Assembly: GCA_014360805.1 (NCBI GenBank)
Contig: JACIWU010000007.1
Location: 1 to 64,000 of the forward strand
Direction: 5' to 3'
Source: Chloroflexota bacterium
GTDB taxonomy: Bacteria > Chloroflexota > Anaerolineae > DTLA01
Length of the DNA stretch: 64,000 nt
The notes under the pieces were generated by a model, which had not been told where the DNA came from, did not search any database, and was given only the letters and a program-made list of their open reading frames with translations. The number at the start of each line of letters is the position of its first letter. The first letter of the stretch is position 1. Below, one piece after another: positions 16,933 to 26,182 of the stretch. The translations under genes were made by a program, and so were the position numbers.

Positions 16933-19356
16933 ATGCATTCTGTCGTGGAGAAACTGCTGAAGATTCTTGATTTGGAGGAGCAGACGGGGTACAGGAATCA
17001 GGCCGTTATCGGAGGGCTGGACAAACTGGCCGAGCACTGGCCCAAGGAAGCGGCCGCCGCCTATCCGGGCGCAGACAGGCAGGCCCTCATCCACCAAGTC
17101 GGGGATTTACTCACCGCCTACCCAACCCGCGCCACGCCCGAGGGCCGCGAAGAGATCATTCGCGCCCTCCGCAAGACCGTTGCGCGACTGGAGGAAGGTG
17201 CGCCGGAGCCTATCGCCGTGCCACAGCGCTCCCCTGCCCGCCCGGCCCGGCCCACGCCCCCTGCCCCACCCCAGGACAGACCCCGACCCGGGCTCGGCCT
17301 GGACGCGCCGGTAACGAAACTCGTCGGCGTCAACGCGGGATACGCCGAGAAACTGGAAAGACTGGGCGTGCGCACCATCCGCGACCTGCTTATGCTCTAC
17401 CCCCGCCGATACGAGGACTACAGCGCCATACGCCCCATCGGCACCCTTCGCCCCGGCGAGCAAGTTACCGTCCTGGGCCAGATTTGGGACGTCCAGAGCC
17501 GCAAGTCCCAACGCGGCATGCACATCCTTACCGTTACCCTTGCCGACGGGTCTGGGACAATCCAGGCAACCTGGTTCAACCAGCCCTATCTGGAAAAGCA
17601 ATTCCAGCAGGGGCGCCGCATCATCCTGAGCGGGAAGACCGACGTCTATCTGGGCCACCTGGTGATGCAATCGCCCGAATGGGAACTGTCCACCGACGAG
17701 GCGATCCACACGGCGCGCCTGGTCCCCATCTACCCGCTCACCGAAGGCATCAGCCCGCGCTGGCTTCGGCGCGTGCAGAAGCGCACCGTGGACTACTGGG
17801 CGCCGCGCCTCCCCGACCCGCTGCCCGAATCGGTGCGGCGCGACGCAGGGCTTATGGACTTGCCCACCGCCATCGCGCAGATTCACTTCCCCGACGACAA
17901 GGCCAAACTGGAGAAGGCCCGCAAGCGCCTGTGCTTTGACGAGTTCCTCACCATCCAGTTGGGCGTGCTTCGGCAGCGCCGAAACTGGCGACAGCAGCCC
18001 GGCCGCCCCCTGCGCGTCAACGCGCAGACCGTGGAGACTTTCATCCACTCACTCCCGTTTGACCTCACGAATGCGCAGCGACGCGCTATGGACGAGATTC
18101 TGCACGATATCGCGCAACCGCAACCCATGAGCCGCCTCCTCCAGGGCGATGTGGGTTCGGGCAAGACCGTCGTCGCCCTGACGGGGATGCTGGTCGCGGC
18201 CCTGGACAACCGGGCGCAGGCGGCGCTGATGGCCCCTACCGAAATCCTCGCGGAGCAACACTACCGGACCATCTCGCAAATCCTGGAAGCCTCGGGCATC
18301 GGCAAGGACACCCTCACGGTTCGGCTCCTCATCGGCAGCCTGAGCAACGGCGACAAGGAGCGCATTCGGCAGGAAATCCAGGACGGCAAGGCCAACCTGA
18401 TCATCGGCACCCACGCGCTCATCCAGGGTTCCGTCGCCTTCCAGAACCTGGCCTTCGTCGTCATTGACGAGCAGCATCGCTTCGGAGTGATGCAGCGGGC
18501 CACCCTGCGCGAGAAAGGCTTCAATCCGCACATGCTAGTCATGAGCGCCACGCCCATCCCGCGCAGCCTGGCCCTCACGCTGTACGGCGACCTGGACATC
18601 TCGGTGATTGACGAGATGCCGCCAGGCCGTCAGCAGGTCAAGACCTACTGGCTCGCACAGCGCGAACGCGAGCGGGCCTACACATTCCTGCGCAAGCAGA
18701 TTGAGCAGGGACGGCAGGCGTTCATCATCTGCCCGCTGATTGAGGAATCGGAGGCCCTGGACGTCAAAGCCGCCGTTGATGAGCACCACAGGCTCCAGAC
18801 CGAGGTCTTCCCCGACCTGCGTCTCGGGCTTCTCCACGGCCGGATGCGAGGCGACGAGAAGGACGAGGTCATGCGCCGCTTCCGTGCCGGGGAACTCCAC
18901 ATCCTGGTGTCCACATCCGTTGTTGAAGTGGGGATTGACATTCCCAACGCCACGGTTATCATGGTGGAAGGCGCGGACCGGTTTGGCCTGGCGCAACTGC
19001 ACCAGTTCCGCGGGCGCGTGGGCCGGGGCGAGCACCAGTCGTACTGCATTCTCATCTCGGACTCGGCCACGCCCGAAAGCCAGGAACGTCTGCGCGCCAT
19101 TGAGCAAATCCACGATGGCTTCAAGTTGGCGGAAAAAGACCTGGAACTGCGGGGCCCGGGCGAATTCTTCGGCACACGCCAGAGCGGCCTGCCCGACCTC
19201 CGCCTCGCCAGGCTGAGCGACACGCGCATCCTGGAAGAGGCGCGGCGGCAAGCCTTGCGCATCTTTGAGCGGGACCCCGAGTTGACCGACCCGGAGCATG
19301 CGTTGCTCGCCCAGCAGGTGCGCGAATTCTGGCAGCACAAAGGCGACCTGAGTTAG
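16933..19356 (+). CDS. recG: ATP-dependent DNA helicase RecG
   Basis: 807 residues. An N-terminal extension of about 120 residues with a proline-rich linker (RPARPTPPAPPQDRPRPG) precedes the wedge/OB domain (VGVNAGYAEKLERLGVRTIRDLLMLYPRRYEDYS-like region, about 130-260). The helicase core follows, with Walker A GDVGSGKT (405-412), DEQH (512-515), MSATPIPRSLALTLYGDLD and the C-terminal VVEVGIDIPNATVMV-like, LHQFRGRVGRG motifs. The last residues include GPGEFFGTRQSGLPDLRLA, typical of RecG. It remodels stalled forks and branched recombination intermediates. A longer N-terminus is common outside proteobacteria. Confidence 0.95.
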   Translation: MHSVVEKLLKILDLEEQTGYRNQAVIGGLDKLAEHWPKEAAAAYPGADRQALIHQVGDLLTAYPTRATPEGREEIIRALRKTVARLEEGAPEPIAVPQRSPARPARPTPPAPPQDRPRPGLGLDAPVTKLVGVNAGYAEKLERLGVRTIRDLLMLYPRRYEDYSAIRPIGTLRPGEQVTVLGQIWDVQSRKSQRGMHILTVTLADGSGTIQATWFNQPYLEKQFQQGRRIILSGKTDVYLGHLVMQSPEWELSTDEAIHTARLVPIYPLTEGISPRWLRRVQKRTVDYWAPRLPDPLPESVRRDAGLMDLPTAIAQIHFPDDKAKLEKARKRLCFDEFLTIQLGVLRQRRNWRQQPGRPLRVNAQTVETFIHSLPFDLTNAQRRAMDEILHDIAQPQPMSRLLQGDVGSGKTVVALTGMLVAALDNRAQAALMAPTEILAEQHYRTISQILEASGIGKDTLTVRLLIGSLSNGDKERIRQEIQDGKANLIIGTHALIQGSVAFQNLAFVVIDEQHRFGVMQRATLREKGFNPHMLVMSATPIPRSLALTLYGDLDISVIDEMPPGRQQVKTYWLAQRERERAYTFLRKQIEQGRQAFIICPLIEESEALDVKAAVDEHHRLQTEVFPDLRLGLLHGRMRGDEKDEVMRRFRAGELHILVSTSVVEVGIDIPNATVIMVEGADRFGLAQLHQFRGRVGRGEHQSYCILISDSATPESQERLRAIEQIHDGFKLAEKDLELRGPGEFFGTRQSGLPDLRLARLSDTRILEEARRQALRIFERDPELTDPEHALLAQQVREFWQHKGDLS

Positions 19357-19378
19357 ACGCCGTCTCAAGGAGGAGAGT

Positions 19379-19906
19379 ATGACCACAGCGGTGTATCCGG
19401 GAACCTTTGACCCTGTGCACTATGGTCATGTGGACATCGCGAAGCGCGCTGCCAAGATCTTTGACCGTCTCATCGTCGCCGTCTATGACCGCCCGCTCAA
19501 GAACCTTCTATTCAGCCCCGAAGAGCGCCTGAGCATGATCCGCCAGGCACTCTGCGACATGCCCAACGTTGAATTGGACACATACGGGGGACTTACGGTA
19601 GAATACCTTCGCCGAAGGGGGGCGCAGGTCATCGTCCGGGGGCTACGGGTAACCTATGACTTTGAGTTGGAGTACCAGATGGCCCTCACGAACAAGAAAC
19701 TGGCCCCCGAGATAGAGACCGTGTGCCTGGTAACGAGCCTGGAGCACGCTTTTTTGAGTTCCAGCATCGTCAAGGAGGTCGCCATAGCCGGCGGGTGCAT
19801 AGAACAGATGGTCCCCCCCCATGTGGCCACCGCGCTAATAGAGCGCCTCAAGACGCTCGGGGCCGACGGCAGCGGGAAGATCCCGCTCGTCTCCCTGCGC
19901 GACTGA
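19379..19906 (+). CDS. coaD: Pantetheine-phosphate adenylyltransferase
   Basis: 175 residues, ATG behind AAGGAGGAG. Nucleotidyltransferase motif YPGTFDPVHYGH (6-17), with VAVYDRPLKNLLFSPEERL and the second motif SSSIVKEVA. It makes dephospho-CoA from 4'-phosphopantetheine and ATP. GLRVTYDFELEYQMALTNKKLAPEIETVCL is the expected hexamer core. The tail is slightly longer than in E. coli. Confidence 0.95.
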   Translation: MTTAVYPGTFDPVHYGHVDIAKRAAKIFDRLIVAVYDRPLKNLLFSPEERLSMIRQALCDMPNVELDTYGGLTVEYLRRRGAQVIVRGLRVTYDFELEYQMALTNKKLAPEIETVCLVTSLEHAFLSSSIVKEVAIAGGCIEQMVPPHVATALIERLKTLGADGSGKIPLVSLRD

Positions 19907-19957
19907 CCACGAATCAGGCAGCGGGCCAGCCACGTCCGCACAGAACGGAGGAGCACC

Positions 19958-20452
19958 ATGGACATCTTGCATCTGATTGACCAACTGGAAGCCGCCATCA
20001 ACAACGGGTGGCACATCCCCCTCACCTCCGACGTCATCGTGAACGAGGAAGAACTCCTGCGTATCGTGGACGAAATGCGCTCGCGTATCCCGCAGGAAGT
20101 GCAACAAGCCAAGCGGCTCCTCCAGGAGAAGGATCGCGTGCTCGCACAGGCGCGCGAGGAACGAGACCGCATCGTGGCGCTGGCCGGCGAAGAGGCGGCC
20201 CGCCTCACCGAAGAGAGCGAGATTACCAAGGCAGCCACGGTCCGCGCCCAGACGATTCTGGAGCGCGCCAAGCGAGACGCCGACAACATCCGCAAAGGTG
20301 CCGACGACTACGTCGTGGAAGTCCTCGGCAACCTGCAACGCGAACTGGAGCAACTCCTGCGCACGGTAAACAATGGCATCGTCGCCATCCAGCAAGGCGT
20401 TACCCGCAGCAACGACGAAACAGAGAACCCCTCGGACGCGCAGCGGGGCTAA
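19958..20452 (+). CDS. Coiled-coil protein (DivIVA / ATP-synthase-b-like), function unknown
   Basis: 164 residues with a good GGAGGAG. After a short N-terminal part (MDILHLIDQLEAAINNGWHI, ending before VNEEELLRIVDEMRSRIP), most of the chain (about 45-145) is a charged, heptad-rich helix: QAKRLLQEKDRVLAQAREER, then RAQTILERAKRDADNIRKGA. No transmembrane segment or signal peptide is seen. Small coiled-coil proteins of this kind follow coaD in several bacterial groups and are sometimes called ATPases without evidence. A role in wall or division organisation is possible but unproven. Confidence 0.7.
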   Translation: MDILHLIDQLEAAINNGWHIPLTSDVIVNEEELLRIVDEMRSRIPQEVQQAKRLLQEKDRVLAQAREERDRIVALAGEEAARLTEESEITKAATVRAQTILERAKRDADNIRKGADDYVVEVLGNLQRELEQLLRTVNNGIVAIQQGVTRSNDETENPSDAQRG

Positions 20453-20592
20453 CCACTGGCCCCGCCTTCTGATTGCGCGCCGCCAGTGCAAGCGCAACCG
20501 GCACGTGCCTGATTCCACGCACTAACCCCATGGAACGTAGCCCCGCCACGCACCAATTCGCGCATCTCGTGCCCTCTTCTGCCCGCCATGCA

Positions 20593-20776
20593 TTGCGTGA
20601 TATTGCGCATTACCGCCGCCATGTTGCGTGTTATCGCGCATACTGACGACTGAATATGCGCATTGTGCCCAAATTCACCGAAAATTCCTGCCAAAACCCC
20701 TTGACTTTTGGACAAAATCGTGCTATAATAAGAGTGAAAGATCCCGCGGTTCGGGGAATCGCGCAAATATCTGCGC
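20593..20776 (+). promoter_or_regulatory. Cluster of GCGCA operator-like repeats around the deoR promoter
   Basis: Two direct repeats begin TTGCGTGATATTGCGCAT (20593) and TTGCGTGTTATCGCGCAT (20624), 31 bp apart, so on the same face of the helix. ATGCGCAT occurs at 20655-20662. An inverted repeat GCGCA-AATATC-TGCGC lies at 20761-20776, downstream of the promoter. This looks like a multi-site operator, possibly for the adjacent DeoR regulator. The rest of the ~520-bp gap shows no gene. Confidence 0.55.
20701..20729 (+). promoter_or_regulatory. Strong sigma-70 promoter of the deoR-rpoN operon
   Basis: TTGACT (20701-20706) and TATAAT (20724-20729) with an optimal 17-bp spacer, embedded in a locally AT-rich stretch. 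It leaves a leader of about 235 nt before the deoR-type start, which contains the GCGCA inverted repeat. Confidence 0.85.
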
Positions 20777-20972
20777 GACATTGAGCATGAACGGTGCCGC
20801 TCAATGTGCGCGACGCGCAGAGCGCACCCAGAACCACGGGACGCTGCCGGGCACGGGACTGCTGGCTTCCCACCGCGATGGCGACTTGCCCATCGTACCA
20901 TCAGCCCGCTCGGCAACACGAGCGAGGCAGTACCCAGTCGCGGCGATTGCATCATTCACAAGGAGGATCGCC

Positions 20973-21764
20973 ATGACAAAAGAAGACAGGCAAGCCGCCA
21001 TCCGCAAGGTGCTGGAGGAAGAACCGTTCGTTACCGTCGCGGAACTCGCAGCTCGGTTCAACACCTCCGAAAGCACCATCCGCCGCGACCTGGCCGAGAT
21101 GGCGCAGCAAGGCGTCATCAAGCGCACGCACGGAGGAGCCCTGTCCCAGATCACCGCACCCGAGGAGTCCGTCCCAGAGGAAGAACGCAAACCGGAAATC
21201 GGCGCCGACCTGGCCAGAATCCAGGGGGAGGAACTGTCCCGAATGGCCATCGCCGCCAGCAGGCTGGTCAACGAAGGGGAAACCATCATCATTGATTCCG
21301 GCCCGGGCACGCTGCAACTCGCACGCCGAATCAAGGCCAGCCGCCGAAACCTGACGGTGCTCACCAACAACCTGGAAGTCGCGCTGGAACTCAGCGAGTC
21401 CTTCGGCGTCAGCGCCATCCTCACCGGCGGCCTGGTGCGGGGACTGCGAAGCGGGCTCGTGGGCTACGTAGCAGAACAAACTTTGAGGGGAATGCAGGTG
21501 GACAAACTGTTCTTGACCGCCCCCGGCATTGACCAGGAGCGCGGCCTCACCACATCCCAACTGGAGGAGATCACCGTGAAGCAGGCCATGATCCAGGCCG
21601 CCCGCGAGGTCATCCTCCTCGCCCAGCACAGCCTATTCGGCAGGGTGGCGCTCGTGTCCTTCGCCCCCCTCACCGTCGTGCACAAGGTCGTAACCGGCCG
21701 CGAGTTGCCCCCCGACATGATCTCGACCATCGCGCGCCTGGGGATAGAAACCATCCTGGCCTGA
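20973..21764 (+). CDS. DeoR/GlpR-family transcriptional regulator
   Basis: 263 residues, ATG behind AAGGAGGATC. N-terminal winged helix: VTVAELAARFNTSESTIRRD (about 20-39), then LAEMAQQGVIKRTHGG. The C-terminal DeoR sensor domain resembles isomerase-fold sugar-phosphate binders (SRLVNEGETIIIDSGPGTLQ, LTVLTNNLEVA, LTGGLVRGLRSGLVGYVAE, and FLTAPGIDQERGLTTSQLEE). The effector is unknown, probably a sugar phosphate. It lies 19 bp before rpoN under one promoter, suggesting that it sets sigma-54 levels according to a metabolic signal (inference). Confidence 0.88.
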   Translation: MTKEDRQAAIRKVLEEEPFVTVAELAARFNTSESTIRRDLAEMAQQGVIKRTHGGALSQITAPEESVPEEERKPEIGADLARIQGEELSRMAIAASRLVNEGETIIIDSGPGTLQLARRIKASRRNLTVLTNNLEVALELSESFGVSAILTGGLVRGLRSGLVGYVAEQTLRGMQVDKLFLTAPGIDQERGLTTSQLEEITVKQAMIQAAREVILLAQHSLFGRVALVSFAPLTVVHKVVTGRELPPDMISTIARLGIETILA

Positions 21765-21783
21765 CCTTTCAGGAGGGTGCACC

Positions 21784-23190
21784 ATGTCGCTTTACCTTGA
21801 GCAAAGGCTTGAGAACCAACTGAAGATCACGCCCCAACTCATCATCGCCAACGAGGTGCTGGCGATGTCTTCGGCTGAATTAGAGCAAGCCGTGGCTCAA
21901 GAAGTGGAGCAGAACCCCGTGCTGGAAGTCATTGAGCACGAGCGGTGCCCCCTCTGCGGCAACCCCATCCGCGGCCAGCACTGCCCCTATTGCGCGGGCA
22001 GGAAGCCCCCGCGGGCCGACACCTGGGAGCCAGAGGGGTGGAACTACCAGGACTACCGAACGGCCGCCTGGGACGAAGAAGACGACGATCCCATATCGCG
22101 CGTGCCGAGCAGCTCCACGCTCGCCGAATACCTGACATGGCAGATACGCCCGGCCCTGGCCGCCGAGGATCATCCCATCGCGCAATTCCTCATTGACAGC
22201 CTGGACAGCCACGGGTACCTGACCATATCGGTCGGCGAGGTCGCGGCGCACCTCGGCGTAACCCCCGATCGCGTGCAGAAAGTCATCGCCGAACTCCAGC
22301 GGCTGGACCCCCCTGGCATCGGCGCTGCCGGCCCCCAGGAGGCGCTCCTTATCCAACTGCGCCGTATGCGCGAGGAGGGGAAGCCCCGCCCACTGGCCGA
22401 AGCCATCATCTCGCAATGGGAACTCTTCCTCAAACAACAAGTTCACGCCCTCGCGCGGGCGCTCAACGTTTCCGAGCAGGCCATCCGGGACGAGTACGCC
22501 TTCATCAAGGCCAACCTGAACGCCAAGCCGGCCCACGCCCACTGGGCACTGGGCGAGGCCAGGCCCGCGTCCGACACCGTCTACATCCGCCCCGACATCG
22601 CCATCCGGCGGCGGCCCGCCCCCGACACGGGCTTTGAGGTGGAGGTGCTCCCCGGGCGATCCTTCACACTCCGCATCGCCCCCGAATACAAACGCCTGGC
22701 CGAAGAACTGGAAACCAAGAACGACCCGTCTTGCGAACAGGCGAAAGAACAACTGAAAGAGTACATGTCCAGAGGCAAACTGTTCATCCGCTGCGTCAAC
22801 CAGCGTTGGCAAACGCTGCAAATGATAGGGGATTGGCTGGTCAATTATCAAGCCGAATTTCTGGAGAACGGCGAGCGATCCATCAAACCCATCACGCGGG
22901 CAGAACTGGCAGAACAGATCGGAGTCCATGAATCCACCGTGAGCCGGGCCGTGGCCAACAAGTACGCCCTGCTCCCCAACGGGCGCGTCATTCCGCTCGC
23001 GGACTTCTTTGACGAATCGCTGGCGGTCAAGGACGTGCTCTTGGAAATCATTCAGCACGAGGAGCGCCCGCTCAGTGACCAGGAACTGGCGAAGCGCCTG
23101 GCCCAGCGGGGCTACCCCATCGCACGGCGCACGGTGGCCAAGTACCGGCAGGAACTCGGCATCCTCCCTGCCCGGCTCCGATGTTCATGA
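21784..23190 (+). CDS. rpoN: RNA polymerase sigma-54 factor with inserted zinc ribbon
   Basis: 468 residues. Region I is at the N-terminus (LEQRLENQLKITPQLIIANE, ending in VEQNPVLEVIE). Where many homologues have only an acidic linker, there is a four-cysteine knuckle: C55-x2-C58-x8-C67-x2-C70 (CPLCGNPIRGQHCPYC). The core-binding region (STLAEYLTWQIRPALAAED and so on), the helix-turn-helix (AELAEQIGVHESTVSRAVANKY) and the RpoN box ARRTVAKYR (447-455) are intact. It should therefore recognise -24/-12 promoters and need an AAA+ activator, which is encoded two genes downstream. Stop and next start are 25 bp apart, indicating one operon with the sensor and activator. Confidence 0.93.
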   Translation: MSLYLEQRLENQLKITPQLIIANEVLAMSSAELEQAVAQEVEQNPVLEVIEHERCPLCGNPIRGQHCPYCAGRKPPRADTWEPEGWNYQDYRTAAWDEEDDDPISRVPSSSTLAEYLTWQIRPALAAEDHPIAQFLIDSLDSHGYLTISVGEVAAHLGVTPDRVQKVIAELQRLDPPGIGAAGPQEALLIQLRRMREEGKPRPLAEAIISQWELFLKQQVHALARALNVSEQAIRDEYAFIKANLNAKPAHAHWALGEARPASDTVYIRPDIAIRRRPAPDTGFEVEVLPGRSFTLRIAPEYKRLAEELETKNDPSCEQAKEQLKEYMSRGKLFIRCVNQRWQTLQMIGDWLVNYQAEFLENGERSIKPITRAELAEQIGVHESTVSRAVANKYALLPNGRVIPLADFFDESLAVKDVLLEIIQHEERPLSDQELAKRLAQRGYPIARRTVAKYRQELGILPARLRCS

Positions 23191-23215
23191 GCGCGTCCAG
23201 GAGGGGTTGCTAGAC

Positions 23216-26161
23216 ATGCGCAGATTCTGGCGGTTCGCCCTGACACTCACGCTGACGCTGCTGATCGGCGGGCTTCTCTACCAGTACTGGTGGGGACCGA
23301 CGCGCGCGCAGAATCAGCCCACCGCGCAGGAATCCCAGCGCGCCTGGCTCCAGAAGCACGGGCAAATTGTCATCGCCTCCCAGCCCAACAACGCGCCGTT
23401 CTTCTTCCCGTCCGAAGCAGGCATCTACGGCGGGTTTGACCAGGACCTCATCGCCGGCCTCGCGCTGGCGCTGAACGCCGACATCCGCCTCGTCCCCATG
23501 ACGGTGCAGGACGCCCGCGCCGCCCTCTCCATCGGCGAGATAGACGGTATCATGGGGCAAGAGCCGGGACCGGAACTCGCGCCCTTCTACGCCTTCACGC
23601 AGCCCTACCTGAGCAACGCCCAGGCCATCTTCGTTACGGCGGACCGGCTGGACATCCTCAACCTGTCCGACCTGGCGGGCCGCTCCGTCGCCGTCGTGAG
23701 CAACAGCCCAGGCGCGTACCTGGTCCAGTCCAACGCCGCCATCCACGCCGTTCCTGTCCCCAGCATCCAGGAAGGCCTCAACCGCCTCCTCTCTGGCGAG
23801 GTGGAAGCCTTCGTCGGCGACGAACTCTCCAGCCGCAGCCTCATCCAGCGCAACAACCTGGGTGGGCTTGTCAAGGCGGTGGGCGAACCGCTCCGCCGCC
23901 GCGGATACACCATCGCCGTGCGCAAGAACAACACCGAACTCCTGGCCCTGCTCAATTCGGGGCTTGCCGCCCTGGAGAGCACCAACGTCAAGGACAAGAT
24001 CGTTCGGAGATGGTTCGGCGCGGTGTCCACCGACGCCCACACGTTGCCCGACAACTGGGCCCTGTGGGCAGGCGGCGGCATCCTGGCCTTCGCCATCCTG
24101 ATCGCGGTCACCTACTCCTGGGCGCGCTCCATGAGCCGCAAGATGGCCGAACGCACGCACAAGTTGCGCGAATCCGAGCAACGCCAGCGCGTGTTGATTG
24201 AAAACGCCAACGACGCCATCTTCTCCATACACCCCGCCGACACCGGCATCCTGGAGGTCAACCGCAAGGCCGAACAGTTCACCGGCTATCGGCGCGAGGC
24301 CCTCCTGCACATGCGCCTCAGCGACCTCTTCCCCGCCGATTCACGTGAGCGGAGCGTCGGCAGGCTGCAAGAGGTCCTGCTCAACGGGTCCGGCACCTTT
24401 GACGACATGGTGTTCGTCCGCCAGGACGGGACCCGCATAGAGGTGGATGTCAGCGCCAGCGTCATTGAGTTTGACCGCCGCAAGGTGATCCAGATTCTGG
24501 CCCGCGACATCACCGAACGCAAGCAGATGGAGCGCGAACTCCTACGACGCAACCGCAATCTCTCGGCCCTGAACACCATCTCGGCCACCGTGGGCCGGTC
24601 GCTGGAACTGGACGAAATCCTGGACGCGGCGCTGGACAAGGTACTGGACGTGGTAGGCGCCGACATGGGCGCCATCTACCTGTTTGACGAACAGACCGGC
24701 AACCTGGTGCTGCGGGTGTACCGCGGCGAGCCGCCGGTCCTGGCCGTCCAATCCCAAGCCTTCGCCGAACAGAACGGCGGCACCATCATCGCCGCCTCCA
24801 ACGGCAACGTGGCCCAACTGGCCGGCGCCTGGTGGCCGCAGACCTCCCAGCCGCACCTGGGCTCCTTCGTCAGCAGCCAGTTGCGCGCCAAGGACAGGCT
24901 CCTCGGCGTGATGAACGTCGCCAGCCAAAAGCAGCGCTGGTTCACCCAGGAGGACGTGGATTTGCTGACGGCCGTGGCCAACCAGATCAGCGTGGCCATA
25001 GAGAACGCCATGCTGTTCACAGAACTGCGCACCGCCATCGGCGACCTGTTCGTCATCAAGCAGTTCAACGAGAACGTCCTGCAGAGCATGACCAACGGCC
25101 TCATCACGGTGGACCTGTCGGGCAGAATCACCTCCACGAACATCGCCGCCGCGCGCATCATCGGCTACCCGCGCGAGTACCTCCTGGGCAAGCCCGTGCA
25201 CCAGGTGCTGGTCTCGTCCAACGGGTTGGAGAAGATCCTCTCGGAGACGCTCCACAAAGGCGTCCCCTGCTCCAACTACGAGACCGTCATCACCCACCGA
25301 GACGGGCACGAAATCCCTATCGGGCTGAACACTTCGCCGCTCCGCGACAATCAGGGCGTTGTAACGGGGCTTCTGCTCGTCTTCAGCGACCTGAGCGAAA
25401 TCAAGAAGATAGAAGAGGAGAAGCGCAAGTTGGATCGCCTGGCCGACCTGGGCGAAATGGCCGCCGTCCTCGCGCACGAACTGCGCAACCCGCTCGGCTC
25501 CATCAGCGCGGGCATCCAGCATCTGGCCCGCAAGATCACCGACCCTTCGCAACAGCGCGCCGTCCAACTCATCCTGGAAGAGACCGAACGGGTGAATCGC
25601 CTGATTGAGAACGTCCTGATGATCTCGCGCCCACCCACGCTGGACCTGGTTCCCGCCCAGGTGTCGGACATCGTGGAGAACGTCCTCACGCGCTGGCACG
25701 CGAAAGCCGCCGAGAAGCGCATCCGCATCACCAAGAATTACGCGCCCGGCATCGGCTCGTGCCTGGTGGACCCCCTGCGGCTGGACCAGGCGCTCTCCAA
25801 CCTCATCAGCAACGCCCTGGACGCCATGCCCAACGGCGGCGACCTGCGCATCAGCGTGCGCAAGGTGCGCCTGATTCCAGAACCAGCCGCCGCCCTGGAA
25901 GCGGCCGAGAAAGCCCCGCAGCCGGCGATGATCGGCCCCGAGGAGTGGATTCGGATTGAAGTCGCCGACACGGGCATCGGCATCCCGTCGGACAAATTGC
26001 CCAAGATCTTTGAACCGTTCGTAACCACGAAGGCAAAAGGCACAGGCCTGGGCCTGGCCATCACCCGGCGCATCATCACCGACCATCACGGCAACATCTC
26101 GGTGCGCAGCAAGGAAGGCGTCGGAACCGTGTTTACCGTTGACCTGCCAGTAGCCGCATAG
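23216..26161 (+). CDS. Membrane sensor histidine kinase: solute-binding (SBP3)-TM-PAS-GAF-PAS-HisKA-HATPase
   Basis: 981 residues, ATG with AGGAGG upstream. Residues 1-30 are a signal/TM segment. About 45-270 is a periplasmic-type solute-binding domain (VIASQPNNAPFFFPSEAGIY, GGFDQDLIAGLALALNADI, GEIDGIMGQEPG). TM helix about 280-300; PAS about 326-430; GAF about 445-600; second PAS about 615-725. HisKA carries H754 in AVLAHELRNPLGS, and the ATPase has NLISNALDAMPNGG and DTGIGIPSDKLPKIFEPFVT. It probably senses a small amino-acid-like ligand outside the cell plus internal cues, and phosphorylates the NtrC-type regulator encoded 21 bp downstream. Confidence 0.9.
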   Translation: MRRFWRFALTLTLTLLIGGLLYQYWWGPTRAQNQPTAQESQRAWLQKHGQIVIASQPNNAPFFFPSEAGIYGGFDQDLIAGLALALNADIRLVPMTVQDARAALSIGEIDGIMGQEPGPELAPFYAFTQPYLSNAQAIFVTADRLDILNLSDLAGRSVAVVSNSPGAYLVQSNAAIHAVPVPSIQEGLNRLLSGEVEAFVGDELSSRSLIQRNNLGGLVKAVGEPLRRRGYTIAVRKNNTELLALLNSGLAALESTNVKDKIVRRWFGAVSTDAHTLPDNWALWAGGGILAFAILIAVTYSWARSMSRKMAERTHKLRESEQRQRVLIENANDAIFSIHPADTGILEVNRKAEQFTGYRREALLHMRLSDLFPADSRERSVGRLQEVLLNGSGTFDDMVFVRQDGTRIEVDVSASVIEFDRRKVIQILARDITERKQMERELLRRNRNLSALNTISATVGRSLELDEILDAALDKVLDVVGADMGAIYLFDEQTGNLVLRVYRGEPPVLAVQSQAFAEQNGGTIIAASNGNVAQLAGAWWPQTSQPHLGSFVSSQLRAKDRLLGVMNVASQKQRWFTQEDVDLLTAVANQISVAIENAMLFTELRTAIGDLFVIKQFNENVLQSMTNGLITVDLSGRITSTNIAAARIIGYPREYLLGKPVHQVLVSSNGLEKILSETLHKGVPCSNYETVITHRDGHEIPIGLNTSPLRDNQGVVTGLLLVFSDLSEIKKIEEEKRKLDRLADLGEMAAVLAHELRNPLGSISAGIQHLARKITDPSQQRAVQLILEETERVNRLIENVLMISRPPTLDLVPAQVSDIVENVLTRWHAKAAEKRIRITKNYAPGIGSCLVDPLRLDQALSNLISNALDAMPNGGDLRISVRKVRLIPEPAAALEAAEKAPQPAMIGPEEWIRIEVADTGIGIPSDKLPKIFEPFVTTKAKGTGLGLAITRRIITDHHGNISVRSKEGVGTVFTVDLPVAA

Positions 26162-26182
26162 ACCAACAAGTGAGGGAGCAGA

